The notes: a model not told the origin generated them from the sequence alone. 64,000 bases of DNA from Pseudomonas sp. BN417 (GCF_029871205.1 NZ_SSOJ01000087.1:1-64000), one strand, 5' to 3'; positions 18,938 to 35,899 are shown, counted from the stretch's first letter. Made by a program: numbers and translations.

Positions 18938-21484
18938 TTACAGCGTGCGCGCCACCTGGACCTTCTCGAAGACTTCGATCTTGTCGCCGACCTTGACGTC
19001 GTTGTAGCTCTTCACGCCGATACCGCATTCCATGCCGGCACGGACTTCTGCAACGTCGTCCTTGAAGCGGCGCAGGGATTCCAGCTCGCCCTCGAAGATC
19101 ACCACGTCGTCGCGCAGTACGCGGATCGGACGGTTGCGGTGTACCAGACCCTCGGTAACCATGCAGCCGGCGATCGCGCCGAACTTCGGCGAACGGAACA
19201 CGTCGCGCACTTCGGCGATACCCAGGATGTTCTCCCGGACTTCGCTGCCGAGCATGCCGGACAGTGCCTTCTTAACGTCTTCGATGATGTCGTAGATGAT
19301 GTTGTAGTAGCGCAGGTCCAGGCCTTCCTGCTCGACGATCTTGCGTGCGCCGGCATCGGCACGCACGTTGAAGCCGAACAGCACAGCGTTGGAGGCCAGC
19401 GCCAGGTTGGCGTCGCTCTCGGTGATACCACCGACACCGCCACCGACCACACGCACCTGCACTTCCTCGTTGCCGAGGTCGGCCAGGGCGCCCTGCAGGG
19501 CCTCGAGAGAACCACGCACATCGGACTTGAGCACGATGTTGAGGGTCTTCTTCTCGTCTTGGCCCATGCTTTCGAAGATGTTCTCCAGCTTGGAAGACTG
19601 CTGACGAGCCAGCTTGACCTCGCGGAACTTGCCTTGACGGAACAGGGCGACTTCGCGGGCCTTCTTCTCGTCGGCGACCACGGTCAGGTCGTCACCGGCG
19701 TCCGGGGTGCCGTCCAGGCCGAGGATCTCGACCGGAATGGACGGGCCAGCTTCTTTCACCGGCTTGCCGTTCTCGTCGAGCATGGCACGGACACGACCGT
19801 AGTTGACGCCGCAGAGGACCATGTCGCCCTGGCGCAGGGTACCGTCCTGGACCAGCACGGTAGCCACCGGACCACGGCCCTTGTCCAGGCGGGACTCGAC
19901 CACCACGCCACGGCCCGGGGCCGACGGGGTCGCGGTGAGTTCCAGTACCTCGGCCTGCAGCAGCACGGCTTCGAGCAGTTCGTCGACGCCGGTGCCGACC
20001 TTGGCCGATACGGGCACGAACTGGGTGTCGCCACCCCACTCTTCCGGGATCACGTCACGGCCGGCCAGATCATTCTTGATCCGGTCCAGGTCGGCTTCCG
20101 GCTTGTCGATCTTGTTCACCGCGACCACGATCGGCACGCCAGCCGCTTTCGCGTGCTGCACGGCTTCCTCGGTCTGCGGCATCACGCCGTCGTCGGCCGC
20201 CACCACCAGGATGACAATGTCGGTGGCCTTGGCACCACGGGCACGCATGGCGGTAAACGCTGCGTGGCCGGGGGTGTCGAGGAAGGTCACCATGCCGCGA
20301 TCGGTTTCGACGTGGTAGGCGCCGATGTGCTGGGTGATACCACCCGCTTCACCGCTCGCCACCTTGGTACGACGAATGTAGTCGAGCAGGGAGGTCTTGC
20401 CGTGGTCGACGTGACCCATCACGGTCACTACCGGCGCACGGGTCAGGGCCTCGCCCTCGAACCGCAGGGACTCCGCCAGCTGCTCTTCCAGGGCATTCTC
20501 GTTGACCAGCTTGACCTTGTGGCCGAATTCTTCGGCGATCAGCTGGCCGGTTTCCCGGTCGAGCACCTGGTTGATGGTCACCGGGGTGCCCATCTTGAAC
20601 ATGAACTTGACGACTTCCGCGCCCTTGACCGTCATCTGCGCAGCCAGTTCGGCCACTGTGATGGTCTCGCCAATGCTGACTTCACGCACGATGGGTCCTG
20701 TTGGGCTCTGGAACCCATGTTGGTTACGCTTCTTCAGCTTGGACTTGCCGCCTCGGCCACCGCGACGGAAGGAATCACTCTCTTCCTCCGTGCTGCGCGG
20801 CGCGACTCGGGGAGCCGGAGCCTTTTCCTTCTCTTTGACAGAAGGACGGTGCTGCGCATGCTTGCGATCGCGGCGCTCGTCCTCGTCACGAGCACGCTCG
20901 GGACGACGAACCTCTTCCTTCTTGCGTTCGGCGGTCGCACCCGGAGCCGGTGCAGCAACGCCTGCCACGGCAGCCACAGGGGCGGCGGCGGCAACCGGTT
21001 CTGCGGCCGCGGTGACAGTCTGTGCCTCGGCCGGAGCGGCCTGGACTACAGCGTCCTTGGCACGGGTGTCAGCCTCGCGGCGGGCGGCCTCGTCGGCGCG
21101 CCGGCGAGCTTCTTCCTCGGCCTTCAGGCGAGCAGCCTCTTCCGCAGCGCGCTGCTCTTCGAGCTCGCGCTGGCGTTCGGCCTCGATCTCGTCGGGGCTG
21201 CGTTTGACGTACGTCTTCTTCTTACGTACTTCAACGTTGATGGTCTTGCTGCCGGCGACCCTCAGCGTGGTAGTGGTCTTGCGCTGCAAGGTGATCTTGC
21301 GCGGCTCTTCCACTCGCTCGCCGTGGCTGCTCTTGAGATGAGCCAGCAGGGCCTGCTTCTCATTGTCGGTCACAACTTGCTCGGCGCTGGTGTGCGGCAA
21401 TCCCGCCTCGCGCATCTGCAGCAGCAGGCGCTCCACCGGTGTATCGACCACTTGGGCCAGTTCTTTCACCGTGACTTGCGTCAT
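18938..21484 (-). CDS. infB: Translation initiation factor IF-2
   Basis: 848 residues, close to the P. aeruginosa length. GTPase that recruits fMet-tRNA to the 30S subunit. An N-terminal IF2_N domain ([21 protein letters not shown]) is followed by a long charged Ala/Glu/Arg linker (residues about 90-260). The G domain has G1 [16 protein letters not shown]3 DTPGHAAF and G4 [10 protein letters not shown]-terminal beta-barrel domains and IF2-C end with [12 protein letters not shown]. The fMet tRNA gene encoded just upstream of this operon (23630-23706) supplies its cargo. Confidence 0.98.
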   Translation of the reverse strand: MTQVTVKELAQVVDTPVERLLLQMREAGLPHTSAEQVVTDNEKQALLAHLKSSHGERVEEPRKITLQRKTTTTLRVAGSKTINVEVRKKKTYVKRSPDEIEAERQRELEEQRAAEEAARLKAEEEARRRADEAARREADTRAKDAVVQAAPAEAQTVTAAAEPVAAAAPVAAVAGVAAPAPGATAERKKEEVRRPERARDEDERRDRKHAQHRPSVKEKEKAPAPRVAPRSTEEESDSFRRGGRGGKSKLKKRNQHGFQSPTGPIVREVSIGETITVAELAAQMTVKGAEVVKFMFKMGTPVTINQVLDRETGQLIAEEFGHKVKLVNENALEEQLAESLRFEGEALTRAPVVTVMGHVDHGKTSLLDYIRRTKVASGEAGGITQHIGAYHVETDRGMVTFLDTPGHAAFTAMRARGAKATDIVILVVAADDGVMPQTEEAVQHAKAAGVPIVVAVNKIDKPEADLDRIKNDLAGRDVIPEEWGGDTQFVPVSAKVGTGVDELLEAVLLQAEVLELTATPSAPGRGVVVESRLDKGRGPVATVLVQDGTLRQGDMVLCGVNYGRVRAMLDENGKPVKEAGPSIPVEILGLDGTPDAGDDLTVVADEKKAREVALFRQGKFREVKLARQQSSKLENIFESMGQDEKKTLNIVLKSDVRGSLEALQGALADLGNEEVQVRVVGGGVGGITESDANLALASNAVLFGFNVRADAGARKIVEQEGLDLRYYNIIYDIIEDVKKALSGMLGSEVRENILGIAEVRDVFRSPKFGAIAGCMVTEGLVHRNRPIRVLRDDVVIFEGELESLRRFKDDVAEVRAGMECGIGVKSYNDVKVGDKIEVFEKVQVARTL

Positions 21485-21510
21485 GCACTTCTCTCCTCAG
21501 GCCGCGATAC

Positions 21511-22992
21511 TTACTCGAACCAGTGGGCTCGGGCGGCCATGATCAGCTTGCCGGCACGCTCTTCGTCCATGCCGTCGATGTCGAGCAGGTCGTCGATCGA
21601 CTGCTCGGCCAGATCTTCGCGGTTAATAACGCCACGTACGGCGAGTTCCACAGCCAGGTCCTTGTTCATGCCTTCCAGGGAAAGCAGGTCTTCGGCCGGC
21701 TGGGCGTCCGCCAGCTTCTCTTCGGTCGCAATGGCCTTGGTCAGCAGACGGTCTTTCGCACGCGCACGCAGCTCGTTGACGATGTCTTCGTCGAAGCCGT
21801 CGATGCTCAGCATCTCTTCCATGGGCACGTAGGCAATTTCTTCCAGGCTGGTGAAACCTTCTTCAACCAGCACCTGTGCCAGCTCTTCGTCCACCTCCAG
21901 TTCTTCGACGAAGGCGCGCAGGATGCCGCCGGTCTCGGCTTGTTGCTTGGCCTGGATGTCCGCTTCGGTCATCACGTTCAGGGTCCAGCCAGTGAGTTGG
22001 CTGGCAAGGCGCACGTTCTGACCGCCACGGCCGATGGCCTGGGCCAGGTTGTCTTCGGCAACGGCGATGTCCATGGCATGGGCATCCTCGTCGACGATGA
22101 TCGCCACCACTTCGGCCGGGGCCATGGCGTTGATCACGAACTGTGCGGGGTTGTCGTCCCACAGGACGATATCGACGCGCTCACCGCCCAGTTCGCCGGA
22201 TACGGCCTGGACGCGGGAACCGCGCATGCCGATGCAGGCGCCCTGCGGGTCGATCCGCTTGTCCTTGGAGCGGACGGCGATCTTGGCGCGGGAGCCCGAG
22301 TCACGGGAGGCGGCCATCACTTCGATGAGCTCTTCGGCGATTTCCGGCACTTCGATGCGGAACAGCTCGATCAGCATCTGCGGCGCGGTGCGCGACAGGA
22401 TCAACTGCGGGCCGCGGTTCTCGGTGCGGATTTCCTTCAGCAAGGCACGCACACGGGCGCCGACGCGGAAGGTCTCGCGGGGGATGATGTCTTCGCGGGC
22501 CAGCAGCGCCTCGGCATTGTTGCCCAGGTCAACGATGACGTTATCGCGGGTGACCTTCTTCACGGTGCCGGAGATGATGTCGCCCAGCTTCTCGCGGTAG
22601 GCTTCCACCACTTGCGCACGCTCGGCCTCGCGAACCTTCTGCACGATGACCTGCTTGGCGGTCTGGGCAGCGATGCGGCCGAACTCGATGGACTCGATCT
22701 TCTCTTCGACCACGTCGCCCAGCTTGGCGCTTTCGTCCTTCTCGCGGGCCTGCTCGAGGGTCAGCTCGGCGGCCGGGTTCTCCAGCTCTTCTTCATCGAC
22801 CACGGCCCAGCGACGGAACGTGTCGTAGTTGCCGTTGTGGCGATTGATCTCCACACGCAGGTCGACTTCGTCCTCAAAACGCTTCTTGGTAGCAGTGGCC
22901 AGGGCCAGCTCCAGTGCCTCGAAAATCACGCCAGCCGGTACACCCTTTTCGTTGGATACCGACTCAACAACCAGCAGTACTTCTTTGCTCAT
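21511..22992 (-). CDS. nusA: Transcription termination/antitermination factor NusA
   Basis: 493 residues from the ATG at 22990-22992 ([19 protein letters not shown]); an in-frame codon 7 residues upstream is discounted on homology. An N-terminal RNA-polymerase-binding domain, an S1 domain ([21 protein letters not shown]), KH domains ([24 protein letters not shown] and [18 protein letters not shown]) and two C-terminal acidic repeats are all visible. It modulates pausing, termination and rRNA antitermination. The gap to infB is 26 bases. Confidence 0.98.
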   Translation of the reverse strand: MSKEVLLVVESVSNEKGVPAGVIFEALELALATATKKRFEDEVDLRVEINRHNGNYDTFRRWAVVDEEELENPAAELTLEQAREKDESAKLGDVVEEKIESIEFGRIAAQTAKQVIVQKVREAERAQVVEAYREKLGDIISGTVKKVTRDNVIVDLGNNAEALLAREDIIPRETFRVGARVRALLKEIRTENRGPQLILSRTAPQMLIELFRIEVPEIAEELIEVMAASRDSGSRAKIAVRSKDKRIDPQGACIGMRGSRVQAVSGELGGERVDIVLWDDNPAQFVINAMAPAEVVAIIVDEDAHAMDIAVAEDNLAQAIGRGGQNVRLASQLTGWTLNVMTEADIQAKQQAETGGILRAFVEELEVDEELAQVLVEEGFTSLEEIAYVPMEEMLSIDGFDEDIVNELRARAKDRLLTKAIATEEKLADAQPAEDLLSLEGMNKDLAVELAVRGVINREDLAEQSIDDLLDIDGMDEERAGKLIMAARAHWFE

Positions 22993-23039
22993 CGTACGCC
23001 TCGCCTTTCGCAATCCATTGGATCCGCGGGATCCGCGTC

Positions 23040-23498
23040 TCAGTCAAAACGGGGAATGATGTTGGCCTTGTCGATCGACTCGATCGGAAGGAGGAACTCG
23101 CGGTCTTCAATGAGAACCACCACGTCCTGCTCCTCCACCCCGCGGAGAAGCCCCTGGAAATTGCGCCGCCCTTCGAAAGGCGACCGCAGCTTGATCTTGA
23201 CCAACTCGCCGGCGTGGGCCGCGAACTGTTCAAGGGTGAACAGCGGACGATCCATACCCGGCGACGATACTTCGAGGGTGTACTCACTGCTGATCGGGTC
23301 CTCGACGTCGAGCACACCACTGATCTGCCGACTCACTTTCTCGCAGTCGTCGACCAGGATGCCGTTTTCGTGATCGATATAGACTCGAAGCAGCGAATGC
23401 CGCCCTTGAGACAGGAACTCGATGCCCCAGCACTGATAACCGAGCGCTTCGACTACCGGGGCCAACAAGGCCTGCAACTGTTCTAGCTTGCTCGACAC
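23040..23498 (-). CDS. rimP: Ribosome maturation factor RimP
   Basis: 152 residues, GTG start (23496-23498). 30S maturation factor. [51 protein letters not shown] and [14 protein letters not shown] are characteristic. First protein gene of the operon after the two tRNAs; 47 bases precede nusA. Confidence 0.96.
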   Translation of the reverse strand: MSSKLEQLQALLAPVVEALGYQCWGIEFLSQGRHSLLRVYIDHENGILVDDCEKVSRQISGVLDVEDPISSEYTLEVSSPGMDRPLFTLEQFAAHAGELVKIKLRSPFEGRRNFQGLLRGVEEQDVVVLIEDREFLLPIESIDKANIIPRFD

Positions 23499-23597
23499 CT
23501 GATTGCCTCTCGCATGCTGTGCAAATAAAAAATGGGCGAAACGCCCATCCCTTCAAAACCGCCTGATCTGTGATCGGAGGTCAACTGTCCAGCTAGC

Positions 23598-23622
23598 AAA
23601 AAGCCCCTAAAAAGGGGCTTCG
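23598..23622 (-). terminator. Terminator after the tRNA genes
   Basis: Read on the minus strand, AAGCCCC and GGGGCTT arms are followed by TTTTT. It lies between tRNA-fMet and rimP and probably attenuates read-through into rimP-nusA-infB. Confidence 0.75.
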
Positions 23623-23629
23623 CGACTAC

Positions 23630-23706
<77 letters not shown>

Positions 23707-23769
23707 TCAAAGCTGGTGCGAGAGTATACGGCCAGCACCTTGCATGGTCAACCGTACATCCCACTAAGA

Positions 23770-23800
23770 AGAACGCCCGCATTGCTGCGGGCGTTCCTTT
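23770..23800. terminator. Hairpin between tRNA-Leu and tRNA-fMet
   Basis: A 10-bp stem GAACGCCCGC/GCGGGCGTTC with an ATTGCT loop, CTTTT on the plus side and a weaker T-rich tail on the minus side. It may be a processing or partial termination signal for tRNA-Leu. Confidence 0.65.
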
Positions 23801-23804
23801 TGTA

Positions 23805-23890
23805 TGGTACCGAGGAGGGGACTCGAACCCCTACAGCCTATGGCCACTACCACCTCAAGGTAGCGTGTCTACCAATTCCACCACCTCGGC
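23805..23890 (-). tRNA. tRNA-Leu (GAG)
   Basis: 86 bases with encoded CCA. Acceptor GCCGAGG/CCTCGGT, D-loop with TTGGTAGACAC, anticodon GAG in ACCTTGAGGT, a class II long variable arm, and T-arm GGGGTTCGAGTCCCC. It lies 10 bases after secG on the same strand. Confidence 0.97.
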
Positions 23891-23900
23891 AAAACTTGCC

Positions 23901-24284
23901 TTACTTCTGCTCTGGAGCCTGAGGTACGTCAGCCGCATTGCCTGCCGGCTTTTGCTCTTCGAGCACCGGCACATCATCAGCTGCCGGCTTGCTTGGCTGG
24001 ACTTCGAGAGCCGCCGGATCCGGCAGGCCTACGTTGCTCAGCGCATCAGCCTTTTCTTTAGCGAAGAACGCTAAGCCCAGGCTGGTAATGAAAAAAACCG
24101 CGGCGAGTATAGCAGTAACTCTACTCAAAAAGGTAGCGGAACCTTGGCTTCCGAAAACAGTTGCCGAAGCACCGGAACCGAAGGACGCACCAGCATCCGC
24201 ACCCTTGCCCTGCTGGACCAGCACCAGACCTACCACGCCCAGGGCAACCAGCAAGTGCACTACAACAATGACAGTTTCCAGCAT
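23901..24284 (-). CDS. secG: Protein-export translocase subunit SecG
   Basis: 127 residues from the ATG at 24282-24284 ([15 protein letters not shown]). Two membrane segments flank the conserved [25 protein letters not shown]-type loop. A Pro/Ala/Glu-rich tail of about 40 residues follows, longer than in E. coli (110 residues). It assists SecYE translocation. It starts 4 bases after the tpiA stop. Confidence 0.96.
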   Translation of the reverse strand: MLETVIVVVHLLVALGVVGLVLVQQGKGADAGASFGSGASATVFGSQGSATFLSRVTAILAAVFFITSLGLAFFAKEKADALSNVGLPDPAALEVQPSKPAADDVPVLEEQKPAGNAADVPQAPEQK

Positions 24285-24288
24285 CTCG

Positions 24289-25044
24289 TCAGCTTCCTGC
24301 GGCGCGACAGATCGCACCGAACTCATCCGCATTCAGGGAAGCGCCACCAACGAGCCCCCCATCGATATCCGGCATGCCGAACAAGTCGGCCGCGCTGGCC
24401 GCCTTCACACTGCCGCCGTACAGAATCCGTACACCGCGAGCGACTTCAGCATTCTCCACCGAGAGCCGTAACCGGATAGCGGCGTGCACTTCCTGCGCCT
24501 GCTGCGGCGAGGCTGTCAGCCCCGTACCTATGGCCCAAACCGGCTCATAAGCAATTACCGCCTGCGCAAACGCACCTACGCCAAGCTCCTCGATCACGCT
24601 ACCCAGCTGACGCCCCACAACCTCGAGCGTCTTGCCGGCTTCACGCTGCTCCTGGGTCTCGCCGACGCAGAGCACCGGTATCAGACCACAGGATTGAGCA
24701 GCAGCGAACTTGCGACTCACGATTTCGTCGCTTTCGCCCAGAATCAGGCGACGCTCCGAATGACCGACCAGGACCAGCTTGCAACCCACATCCACCAACT
24801 GGCTCGCTGCAATCTCTCCAGTGAGGGCTCCCTGCACCGGATCGACCGCACAATCCTGCGCACCTACGACAATCGAGTTGCCGTCCAGGCCTTGAATGAC
24901 CTGATCGATGTACAGACTGGGCGGCATGACCGCAACTTCGACTCCAGCAGGCAAGGCCAATTGGCGCAAGCCTTCGATCAGCTCTGCGACACTGGCGCGG
25001 GTACCGTGCATTTTCCAGTTACCGGCTACCAGAGGTCGGCGCAT
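24289..25044 (-). CDS. tpiA: Triosephosphate isomerase
   Basis: 251 residues, normal length. Interconverts DHAP and glyceraldehyde-3-phosphate. [13 protein letters not shown] carries the substrate Asn/Lys, VGHSERR the catalytic His, [11 protein letters not shown] the catalytic Glu, and the phosphate loop [10 protein letters not shown] follows. Order glmM-tpiA-secG is conserved. Confidence 0.98.
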   Translation of the reverse strand: MRRPLVAGNWKMHGTRASVAELIEGLRQLALPAGVEVAVMPPSLYIDQVIQGLDGNSIVVGAQDCAVDPVQGALTGEIAASQLVDVGCKLVLVGHSERRLILGESDEIVSRKFAAAQSCGLIPVLCVGETQEQREAGKTLEVVGRQLGSVIEELGVGAFAQAVIAYEPVWAIGTGLTASPQQAQEVHAAIRLRLSVENAEVARGVRILYGGSVKAASAADLFGMPDIDGGLVGGASLNADEFGAICRAAGS

Positions 25045-25109
25045 GCTTTATCTCGTCGATCAAAGTGGGCGCAGATATTACCCAAGTGATTTGCAACTAG
25101 CAAGAGAAA

Positions 25110-26450
25110 TCAAGCACATACCTCTGTAACGACCTTCGCCAGCTCTTCGGCATAGCCGCGCACCAGCGTTTCATCATCGCCTTCGACCATTACCCGCACG
25201 AGCGGCTCGGTCCCGGACTTGCGCAACAGCACGCGGCCGCGCCCCGCCATCTCCTCGGTGACGCGGGCAGACGCATCCTGCACGGCCGGATGGCTGACCG
25301 GATCGATATCACCGCCGGCATAACGCACGTTGATCAACACCTGCGGGCACTTGCGCATGCCCTGGCGCGCTTCGGCCAGGGACTGGCCACTGCGCTGCAG
25401 CGCCATCAACACCTGCAATGCGGCGACGATGGCGTCACCGGTGGTGGTGAAATGGCTGCAGACGATATGGCCGGAATTTTCACCGCCCAGCGTCCAGTCA
25501 TTGGCCTGGAGCTCGCTCATCACGTAGCGGTCGCCGACCTTGGCGCGAACGAAGGGAACCTCGAGGTCCTTGAGCGCCAGTTCCAGGCCGAGGTTGCTCA
25601 TCAGCGTACCCACCACGCCGCCGCTCAACTTGCCACGACCGTGGAGATCCCGGGCAATCAGGTAGATCAGCTCATCGCCGTCCACCACGACCCCGGTGTG
25701 GTCGACCATCAGCACCCGGTCACCGTCGCCATCGAAGGCAATACCGATATCCGCATGCTGGTCGATGACTGCAGCCTGCAGGCTAGCCATATGGGTGGAG
25801 CCGCAACGGTCGTTGATGTTGAGCCCGTTCGGCTGCGCCGCGAACACGCTCACCTGGGCGCCCAGCTCACGGAACACGCTGGGCGCGACCTTGTAGGTGG
25901 CGCCATGGGCGCAATCCACCACGAGCTTGAGGCCAGCGAAATCGGTGCTGATCGGGGTGGTGCTCTTGCAGAACTCGATGTAACGACCGGCAGCGTCGTT
26001 GATCCGGGAAACCTTGCCGAGCTGCGCCGAGTCGACCACCGTCATCGGCTGGTCCAGCAGCTCCTCAATCATCAATTCCACCTCGTCGGAGAGCTTGGCG
26101 CCCTTGCCGGAGAAGAATTTGATGCCATTGTCTTCATGGGGATTGTGGGAAGCACTGATAACGATGCCCGCATCGGCCAGGAAGGTTCGGGTCAGGTAGG
26201 CGATGGCCGGAGTCGGCATTGGGCCTAGCAGCATCACGTCGGCACCGGCGGCAACCAGGCCGGCCTCGAGGGCGGACTCGAACATGTAGCCGGAAATCCG
26301 CGTGTCCTTGCCGATCAGGATGCGGCACTTGCCTTGCTTGCGGAACGCCATGCCAGCGGCCCAGCCGAGCTTGAGCATGAAGTCCGGAGTAATCGGGAAT
26401 TGCCCTACGTGCCCGCGAATACCGTCGGTGCCAAAGTACTTTCTGCTCAT
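25110..26450 (-). CDS. glmM: Phosphoglucosamine mutase
   Basis: 446 residues from the ATG at 26448-26450 ([16 protein letters not shown]). The longer frame upstream runs into folP and is spurious. Converts glucosamine-6-P to glucosamine-1-P for UDP-GlcNAc, peptidoglycan and LPS. The phosphoserine is Ser101 in [12 protein letters not shown], the metal loop is [11 protein letters not shown], the sugar-specificity loop GGENSGHIV and the phosphate-binding loop [12 protein letters not shown]. Confidence 0.98.
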   Translation of the reverse strand: MSRKYFGTDGIRGHVGQFPITPDFMLKLGWAAGMAFRKQGKCRILIGKDTRISGYMFESALEAGLVAAGADVMLLGPMPTPAIAYLTRTFLADAGIVISASHNPHEDNGIKFFSGKGAKLSDEVELMIEELLDQPMTVVDSAQLGKVSRINDAAGRYIEFCKSTTPISTDFAGLKLVVDCAHGATYKVAPSVFRELGAQVSVFAAQPNGLNINDRCGSTHMASLQAAVIDQHADIGIAFDGDGDRVLMVDHTGVVVDGDELIYLIARDLHGRGKLSGGVVGTLMSNLGLELALKDLEVPFVRAKVGDRYVMSELQANDWTLGGENSGHIVCSHFTTTGDAIVAALQVLMALQRSGQSLAEARQGMRKCPQVLINVRYAGGDIDPVSHPAVQDASARVTEEMAGRGRVLLRKSGTEPLVRVMVEGDDETLVRGYAEELAKVVTEVCA

Positions 26451-26469
26451 GAATATGCTCCGTGTTTTC

Positions 26470-27321
26470 TTATTCCGCCGCTTGAACTGCAGCGACCATG
26501 CGTACCGTGTCGACGGTTTCCGCGACATCATGCACGCGCAGGATGCAGGCACCCTTTGCCACCGCCAGGGCGGCCAGGGCGAGACTGCCGTACAGGCGCT
26601 GATGGACTTCCCGTCCCAGCGCCTGGCCAATCATGCTTTTACGCGAAACCCCGACCAACAAGGGGCGCCCCAACTCATGCAGCGCCTCCATGTGCTTGAA
26701 CAGGCTGAGGTTGTGCGCCAGGGTCTTGGCGAAACCGAACCCCGGATCCAGGATGACCCGGTCGACTGGGATACCCGCCGCCTCGCAGGCCTGCATACGT
26801 TCGGCGAGAAAATCCCGCACCTCCTGCACGACATTCCCATAGCGCGGGTCCTGCTGCATGTTGCCCGGCTCGCCGAGCATGTGCATCAGGCAGACCGGCA
26901 AGCCGGTGTCCGCAGCCGCATTGAGGGCACCATCGCGACGCAGGGCGCGCACATCGTTGATCATCCCCGCCCCCAGGCGCGCGCCTTCACGCATCACCGC
27001 AGGTGTCGAGGTATCCAGTGAAATCACCACGTCCAGCTCACGGGCGATAGCCTCGACCACAGGCGCCACACGCTCCAGCTCCTCGGCCGGAGAGACCGCG
27101 CGCGCACCGGGGCGGGTCGACTCCCCGCCGACGTCGATCAGGGTCGCGCCCGCCGCGACCATTTCAGCGGCATGACGCAACGCGGCGTCACGACCGCTGA
27201 AGCGGCCGCCGTCCGAGAAGGAGTCAGGCGTGACATTGAGGATGCCCATGACTTGCGGCTGGGCCAAATCAAGAACCCGGTTGCCGCAAGGCAACCGGGT
27301 CGGGTACTGCAATGACTTCAT
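26470..27321 (-). CDS. folP: Dihydropteroate synthase
   Basis: 283 residues, ATG at 27319-27321. Condenses p-aminobenzoate with dihydropterin pyrophosphate in folate synthesis and is the sulfonamide target. [26 protein letters not shown] and [16 protein letters not shown] are the three conserved loops. It lies between ftsH and glmM, the usual E. coli-like order ftsH-folP-glmM. Confidence 0.98.
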   Translation of the reverse strand: MKSLQYPTRLPCGNRVLDLAQPQVMGILNVTPDSFSDGGRFSGRDAALRHAAEMVAAGATLIDVGGESTRPGARAVSPAEELERVAPVVEAIARELDVVISLDTSTPAVMREGARLGAGMINDVRALRRDGALNAAADTGLPVCLMHMLGEPGNMQQDPRYGNVVQEVRDFLAERMQACEAAGIPVDRVILDPGFGFAKTLAHNLSLFKHMEALHELGRPLLVGVSRKSMIGQALGREVHQRLYGSLALAALAVAKGACILRVHDVAETVDTVRMVAAVQAAE

Positions 27322-27330
27322 CAACAGGCC

Positions 27331-29244
<1,914 letters not shown>

Positions 29245-29442
29245 ATCGTTCAATTAGCTACCCTCTGGAACGGGCCCCTTCCTGGAGCGCACCCCGCATG
29301 ACGCTGGTGATTAACCGGCCTAACTTACTACACAACCCCTGCCCCTGGCAGGCGCCGTCTGTAACCCTTTATGAGACCCTGGGGCCTCCCTGCAGCATCC
29401 AGCCCTGCAGATGGGACCCTTGAATCAGGTCCCCGTTGCAGT
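29245..29442. other. ftsH-rlmE intergenic region
   Basis: No gene seen. GGGACC/GGTCCC arms around 29411-29431 form a small hairpin after rlmE without a T-run. The ftsH promoter is presumably here but no strong -35/-10 pair stands out. Confidence 0.4.
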
Positions 29443-30066
29443 CTATTCCCCGCGGAAGCCGCGCGCGAGCAGGTATTGCTCCCGGGAACGGTCACGCGAC
29501 GAAAGCGGTTTGCGCATCTGCACCTTGTCGAACATCGCGCGCACCTGCTTGTGGAAGACGTCGAAGCCTTCGCCCTGGAAGATCTTGATCAGGAAATCAC
29601 CGCCCGGACGCAGCGCGCGCCCGGCCAGGTCCAGCGCCAATTCGCAGAGGAACATGGCGCGCGGCTGATCGGAGGCCCTTACCCCACTCATATTGGGGGC
29701 CATATCGGAAATCACAAGGTCCACCGGGTGGTCACCGATCGCCTCGAGAATCCGGGCGAATACCGCATCCTCGGTGAAATCGCCCTGGATGAAGGTCACA
29801 TCGGGAATGCTGTCCATTTCCAGGATGTCGGAGGCGATCAGCCGGCCGCGCTCGCCAATCACCCGGCTGGTGACCTGGGACCAGCCGCCCGGTGCGGCGC
29901 CAAGGTCGACTACCGTCATGCCGGGCCGCAGGATGCGGTCCTTCTCCTGGATTTCGAGCAGCTTGTAGCTGGCGCGAGAACGGTAACCGTCCTTCTGCGC
30001 CATTTTGACGTACGGGTCGTCGATGTGTCTTTGCAGCCAACGCTGGCTACTCTTGGAACGGGCCAC
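29443..30066 (-). CDS. rlmE: 23S rRNA (uridine-2'-O) methyltransferase
   Basis: 207 residues, GTG start at 30064-30066. Methylates U2552 of 23S rRNA in the A-loop; also called ftsJ/rrmJ. The SAM motif is [13 protein letters not shown], and the K-D-K-E set is represented by K in [11 protein letters not shown] in [12 protein letters not shown] in FLIKIFQG and E near the C-terminus. It is divergent from yhbY and upstream of ftsH on the same strand. Confidence 0.97.
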   Translation of the reverse strand: MARSKSSQRWLQRHIDDPYVKMAQKDGYRSRASYKLLEIQEKDRILRPGMTVVDLGAAPGGWSQVTSRVIGERGRLIASDILEMDSIPDVTFIQGDFTEDAVFARILEAIGDHPVDLVISDMAPNMSGVRASDQPRAMFLCELALDLAGRALRPGGDFLIKIFQGEGFDVFHKQVRAMFDKVQMRKPLSSRDRSREQYLLARGFRGE

Positions 30067-30142
30067 GGGATACCTCGTGTTCGGCTGTGCGCCCCGGAAT
30101 CACTCGGGTAAACTAGCAGCCTTTTTTCGCAGGGGTCTGATT

Positions 30143-30457
30143 ATGGCGCTCTCACCGGAGCACAAGAAGCAATACAAATCTATCGGTCATCACTTGAAAC
30201 CGGTATTGACGGTGGCCGAAAACGGCCTCACCGAAGGTGTGCTGGCCGAACTGGAGCGCGCGCTGAACGATCACGAACTGATCAAGGTCCAGTTCCGCAT
30301 CACCGAGCGCGACGACCGCCGCGCCCTGATCGATGAACTCTGCGCGACTGGCAACTGCGAGCTGGTACAGGTCATCGGCAAGATGGCGCTGGTCTATCGC
30401 CGCAACCCCAAGCCGAACCGCAACCTTTCCAACATCAGCCGTTTCAGCGGCCTCTAA
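30143..30457 (+). CDS. yhbY: CRM-domain RNA-binding protein YhbY
   Basis: 104 residues from the ATG at 30143 (MALSPEHKKQYKSIGHHLKPVLTV). A single CRM domain with the signature GLTEGVLAELERALNDHELIKVQF. Associates with pre-50S particles. Codons further upstream in frame overlap the rlmE start region and are not credible. Divergent from rlmE. Confidence 0.94.
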   Translation: MALSPEHKKQYKSIGHHLKPVLTVAENGLTEGVLAELERALNDHELIKVQFRITERDDRRALIDELCATGNCELVQVIGKMALVYRRNPKPNRNLSNISRFSGL

Positions 30458-30479
30458 GCCTCCAGCCAAAGGCGCGCGT

Positions 30480-30926
30480 TCAGCGCGCCCGGCCCTCCAC
30501 CCGCTTCGCCGGCAAGGGCTGCACCACCAGCAACAGGCCGCAGAAGGCCAGTAGCAAGTAGCTGAAGTTCAGCCAGTACAAGGCTTCCGGCAACCAGAAG
30601 CGCACCAGCAGGAACACCATCACGAGGGCCAGCACCGAGGCCAGCAGCTGCGCGCGCGTATCGCGCCAGAGGCGCTCGAGCCCTGCGTGCTGGATCAGCA
30701 GCAGGGCCTGGAGCAACGCACAGAAGCCGGCGAAGGCTACCAGCAGCGGCCGCAGGGTGGCGGCCACCTCCTCCACCAGCATTGGCGCCAGGCCTATGCG
30801 TTCCAGCACCGGTAACATCACGAAGTGCAGCAGCCAGAGGCCGCCGACCCAGAATGTCTGGGCCAGTTGCCAGGCGATGGTACCGGCCCTGAAGGAGGAT
30901 GACTTAGACGTGGCGGACTTCGACAA
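30480..30926 (-). CDS. DUF4149 membrane protein
   Basis: Up to 148 residues with four hydrophobic segments ([77 protein letters not shown]). The layout matches DUF4149. The only upstream start is TTG (30924-30926), which overlaps the greA 3' end by 23 bases; the true start is uncertain. Probably co-transcribed with carA-carB-greA. Function unknown. Confidence 0.8.
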   Translation of the reverse strand: MSKSATSKSSSFRAGTIAWQLAQTFWVGGLWLLHFVMLPVLERIGLAPMLVEEVAATLRPLLVAFAGFCALLQALLLIQHAGLERLWRDTRAQLLASVLALVMVFLLVRFWLPEALYWLNFSYLLLAFCGLLLVVQPLPAKRVEGRAR

Positions 30927-31376
30927 TCTCGTACTCGACGACGCCGCTCGGGGTCCTGACCGTCACCACGTCCCCTTCTTCCTTGCCCACCAGGGCGCGG
31001 GCGATGGGGGAGCTGACCGACAGCTTGCCCTGCTTGATGTCCGCTTCGTCGTCACCGACGATCTGGTAGGTCACCGTCTCATCGGTATCGACGTTGGCGA
31101 TATCCACGGTCACACCGAAGATCACCTTGCCGGTGCGCGGCAGCGCCGCGACGTCGATGACCTGGGCGTTCTGCAGGCGCCCTTCGATATCCCGGATTCG
31201 CGCCTCGACCATGCCCTGCTGTTCACGGGCGGCGTGGTACTCAGCGTTTTCCTTGAGGTCGCCCAGCTCCCGCGCTTCGGCGATGGCCTGGGTGATCTGC
31301 GGACGCATCACGGTTTTCAGGTGCTTGAGTTCGTCTTCCAGGGCGCGAGCGCCCTGGACGGTCATTGGAAATTTGG

Positions 31377-31380
<4 letters not shown>
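30904..31380 (-). CDS. greA: Transcription elongation factor GreA
   Basis: 158 residues. Rescues backtracked RNA polymerase by stimulating transcript cleavage. The N-terminal coiled coil carries the acidic tip [17 protein letters not shown]; the C-terminal FKBP-like domain includes [25 protein letters not shown] and [12 protein letters not shown]-like residues. Its ATG overlaps the carB stop (ATGA at 31377-31380), so it is translationally coupled. Confidence 0.98.
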
Positions 31381-34598
<3,218 letters not shown>

Positions 34599-34638
34599 TT
34601 TTACTCACTCGAATCCGTAGGTCAGTCGTCAGGCGTGC

Positions 34639-35775
34639 TTAGCGGCGCTTGGCCATGGCTTCGATGAAGCGGTCGAACAGCGGGGCGACGTCGAGCGGAC
34701 CGGGACTGGCCTCGGGGTGGCCCTGGAAGCTGAAGGCCTCCTTGTCGGTACGCTCGATGCCCTGCAGGGTGCCGTCGAACAGCGACTTGTGGGTGGCGCG
34801 CAGGTTGGCCGGCAGGGTCGATTCGTCCACGGCGAAACCGTGGTTCTGGCTGGTGATCATCACCACGCTGGAATCCAGGTCCTGCACCGGGTGGTTGGCG
34901 CCATGGTGGCCATGTCCCATCTTCACGGTCTTGGCGCCGGAGGCCAGGGCCAGCAGCTGGTGACCCAGACAGATGCCGAAGACCGGGATCTCGGTGTCGA
35001 GGAACTCGCGGATGGCCTGGATGGCGTAGTCGCAAGGCTCGGGGTCGCCGGGGCCGTTGGAGAGGAAGATGCCATCCGGGTTCAGCGCCAGCACTTCGCT
35101 GGCCGGAGTCTGGGCCGGCACCACGGTCAGGCGGCAGCCGCGAGCCACGAGCATGCGCAGGATGTTCAGCTTGACGCCGAAGTCATAGGCCACCACGTGG
35201 TACGGCAGCTCGCTGGCAGCGATTTCCGGGTGACTGTCATTCTCCAGGTTCCACACGCTGGAACGCCATTCGTAGCGCTCGGCGCAAGAGACGACCTTGG
35301 CCAGGTCCATGCCCTTCAGGCCTGGGAAGCTGCGCGCCAGTTCCAGCGCTTTCTCCTCGGTGGCGTCGTCGCCGACGAGGATGCAACCGTTCTGGGAGCC
35401 CTTTTCACGCAGGATGCGGGTCAGGCGGCGGGTGTCGATGCCGGCGATGGCGACGGTACCGTGTTCTTTCAGGTAATCCGGCAGCGACTGCTTGTTACGC
35501 CAGTTGCTGGCCAGCAGCGGCAGGTCGCGGATGATCAGGCCGGCAGCCCACACGCGGTTGGCTTCGGCGTCTTCCGGCGTGGTGCCGGTGTTGCCGATGT
35601 GCGGGTAAGTCAAGGTTACGATTTGCTGGGCATAGGAAGGATCGGTAAGGATTTCCTGATAGCCGGTCATGGCAGTGTTGAACACTACCTCGCCGATGGT
35701 ATGGCCATCGGCCCCAATGGCTTCGCCGCGAAAAATGCTGCCGTCGGCAAGCGCGAGTATGGCTGGCTTAGTCAA
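34639..35775 (-). CDS. carA: Carbamoyl-phosphate synthase small subunit
   Basis: 378 residues when started at TTG (35773-35775), which is placed after a good GGGAGG site and gives the conserved N-terminus [20 protein letters not shown]. The longer frame upstream runs through a terminator. The glutaminase Cys is in [15 protein letters not shown]; the His/Glu pair lies in [11 protein letters not shown]. It hydrolyses glutamine and channels ammonia to CarB. Confidence 0.96.
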   Translation of the reverse strand: MTKPAILALADGSIFRGEAIGADGHTIGEVVFNTAMTGYQEILTDPSYAQQIVTLTYPHIGNTGTTPEDAEANRVWAAGLIIRDLPLLASNWRNKQSLPDYLKEHGTVAIAGIDTRRLTRILREKGSQNGCILVGDDATEEKALELARSFPGLKGMDLAKVVSCAERYEWRSSVWNLENDSHPEIAASELPYHVVAYDFGVKLNILRMLVARGCRLTVVPAQTPASEVLALNPDGIFLSNGPGDPEPCDYAIQAIREFLDTEIPVFGICLGHQLLALASGAKTVKMGHGHHGANHPVQDLDSSVVMITSQNHGFAVDESTLPANLRATHKSLFDGTLQGIERTDKEAFSFQGHPEASPGPLDVAPLFDRFIEAMAKRR

Positions 35776-35817
35776 GAAGACCTCCCGTAGATCAAGGCTG
35801 AAGCAAACGCAGGTTGT

Positions 35818-35860
35818 AAAAAAGCGGGATGACGTTGATACCGTCACCCCGCTTTTTTAT
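35818..35860 (-). terminator. Terminator between dapB and carA
   Basis: Read on the minus strand, AGCGGGGTGACGG/CGTCATCCCGCT arms are followed by TTTTTT; A/T runs on both sides. It is best explained as the dapB terminator, but if carA transcription starts upstream of it, it would work as a leader attenuator. Confidence 0.8.
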
Positions 35861-35881
35861 CTGAGCCATTTCTGCGTAACT

Positions 35882-35899
35882 TTTAGTGGACACACTAAA
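35882..35899. promoter_or_regulatory. Perfect dyad upstream of carA
   Basis: TTTAGTG-GACA-CACTAAA: 7-bp arms and a 4-base spacer, in the dapB-carA gap. The symmetry and AT content suggest a regulator binding site. It does not look like a canonical ArgR site; the cognate protein is unknown. Confidence 0.45.

Noticed and set aside
18230-21832. 1200-codon plus-strand frame opposite infB, rbfA and truB
   Set aside because: It is the antisense shadow of clearly conserved genes, produced by GC-rich third positions; its translation is His/Gln/Val/Leu-rich and matches no family.
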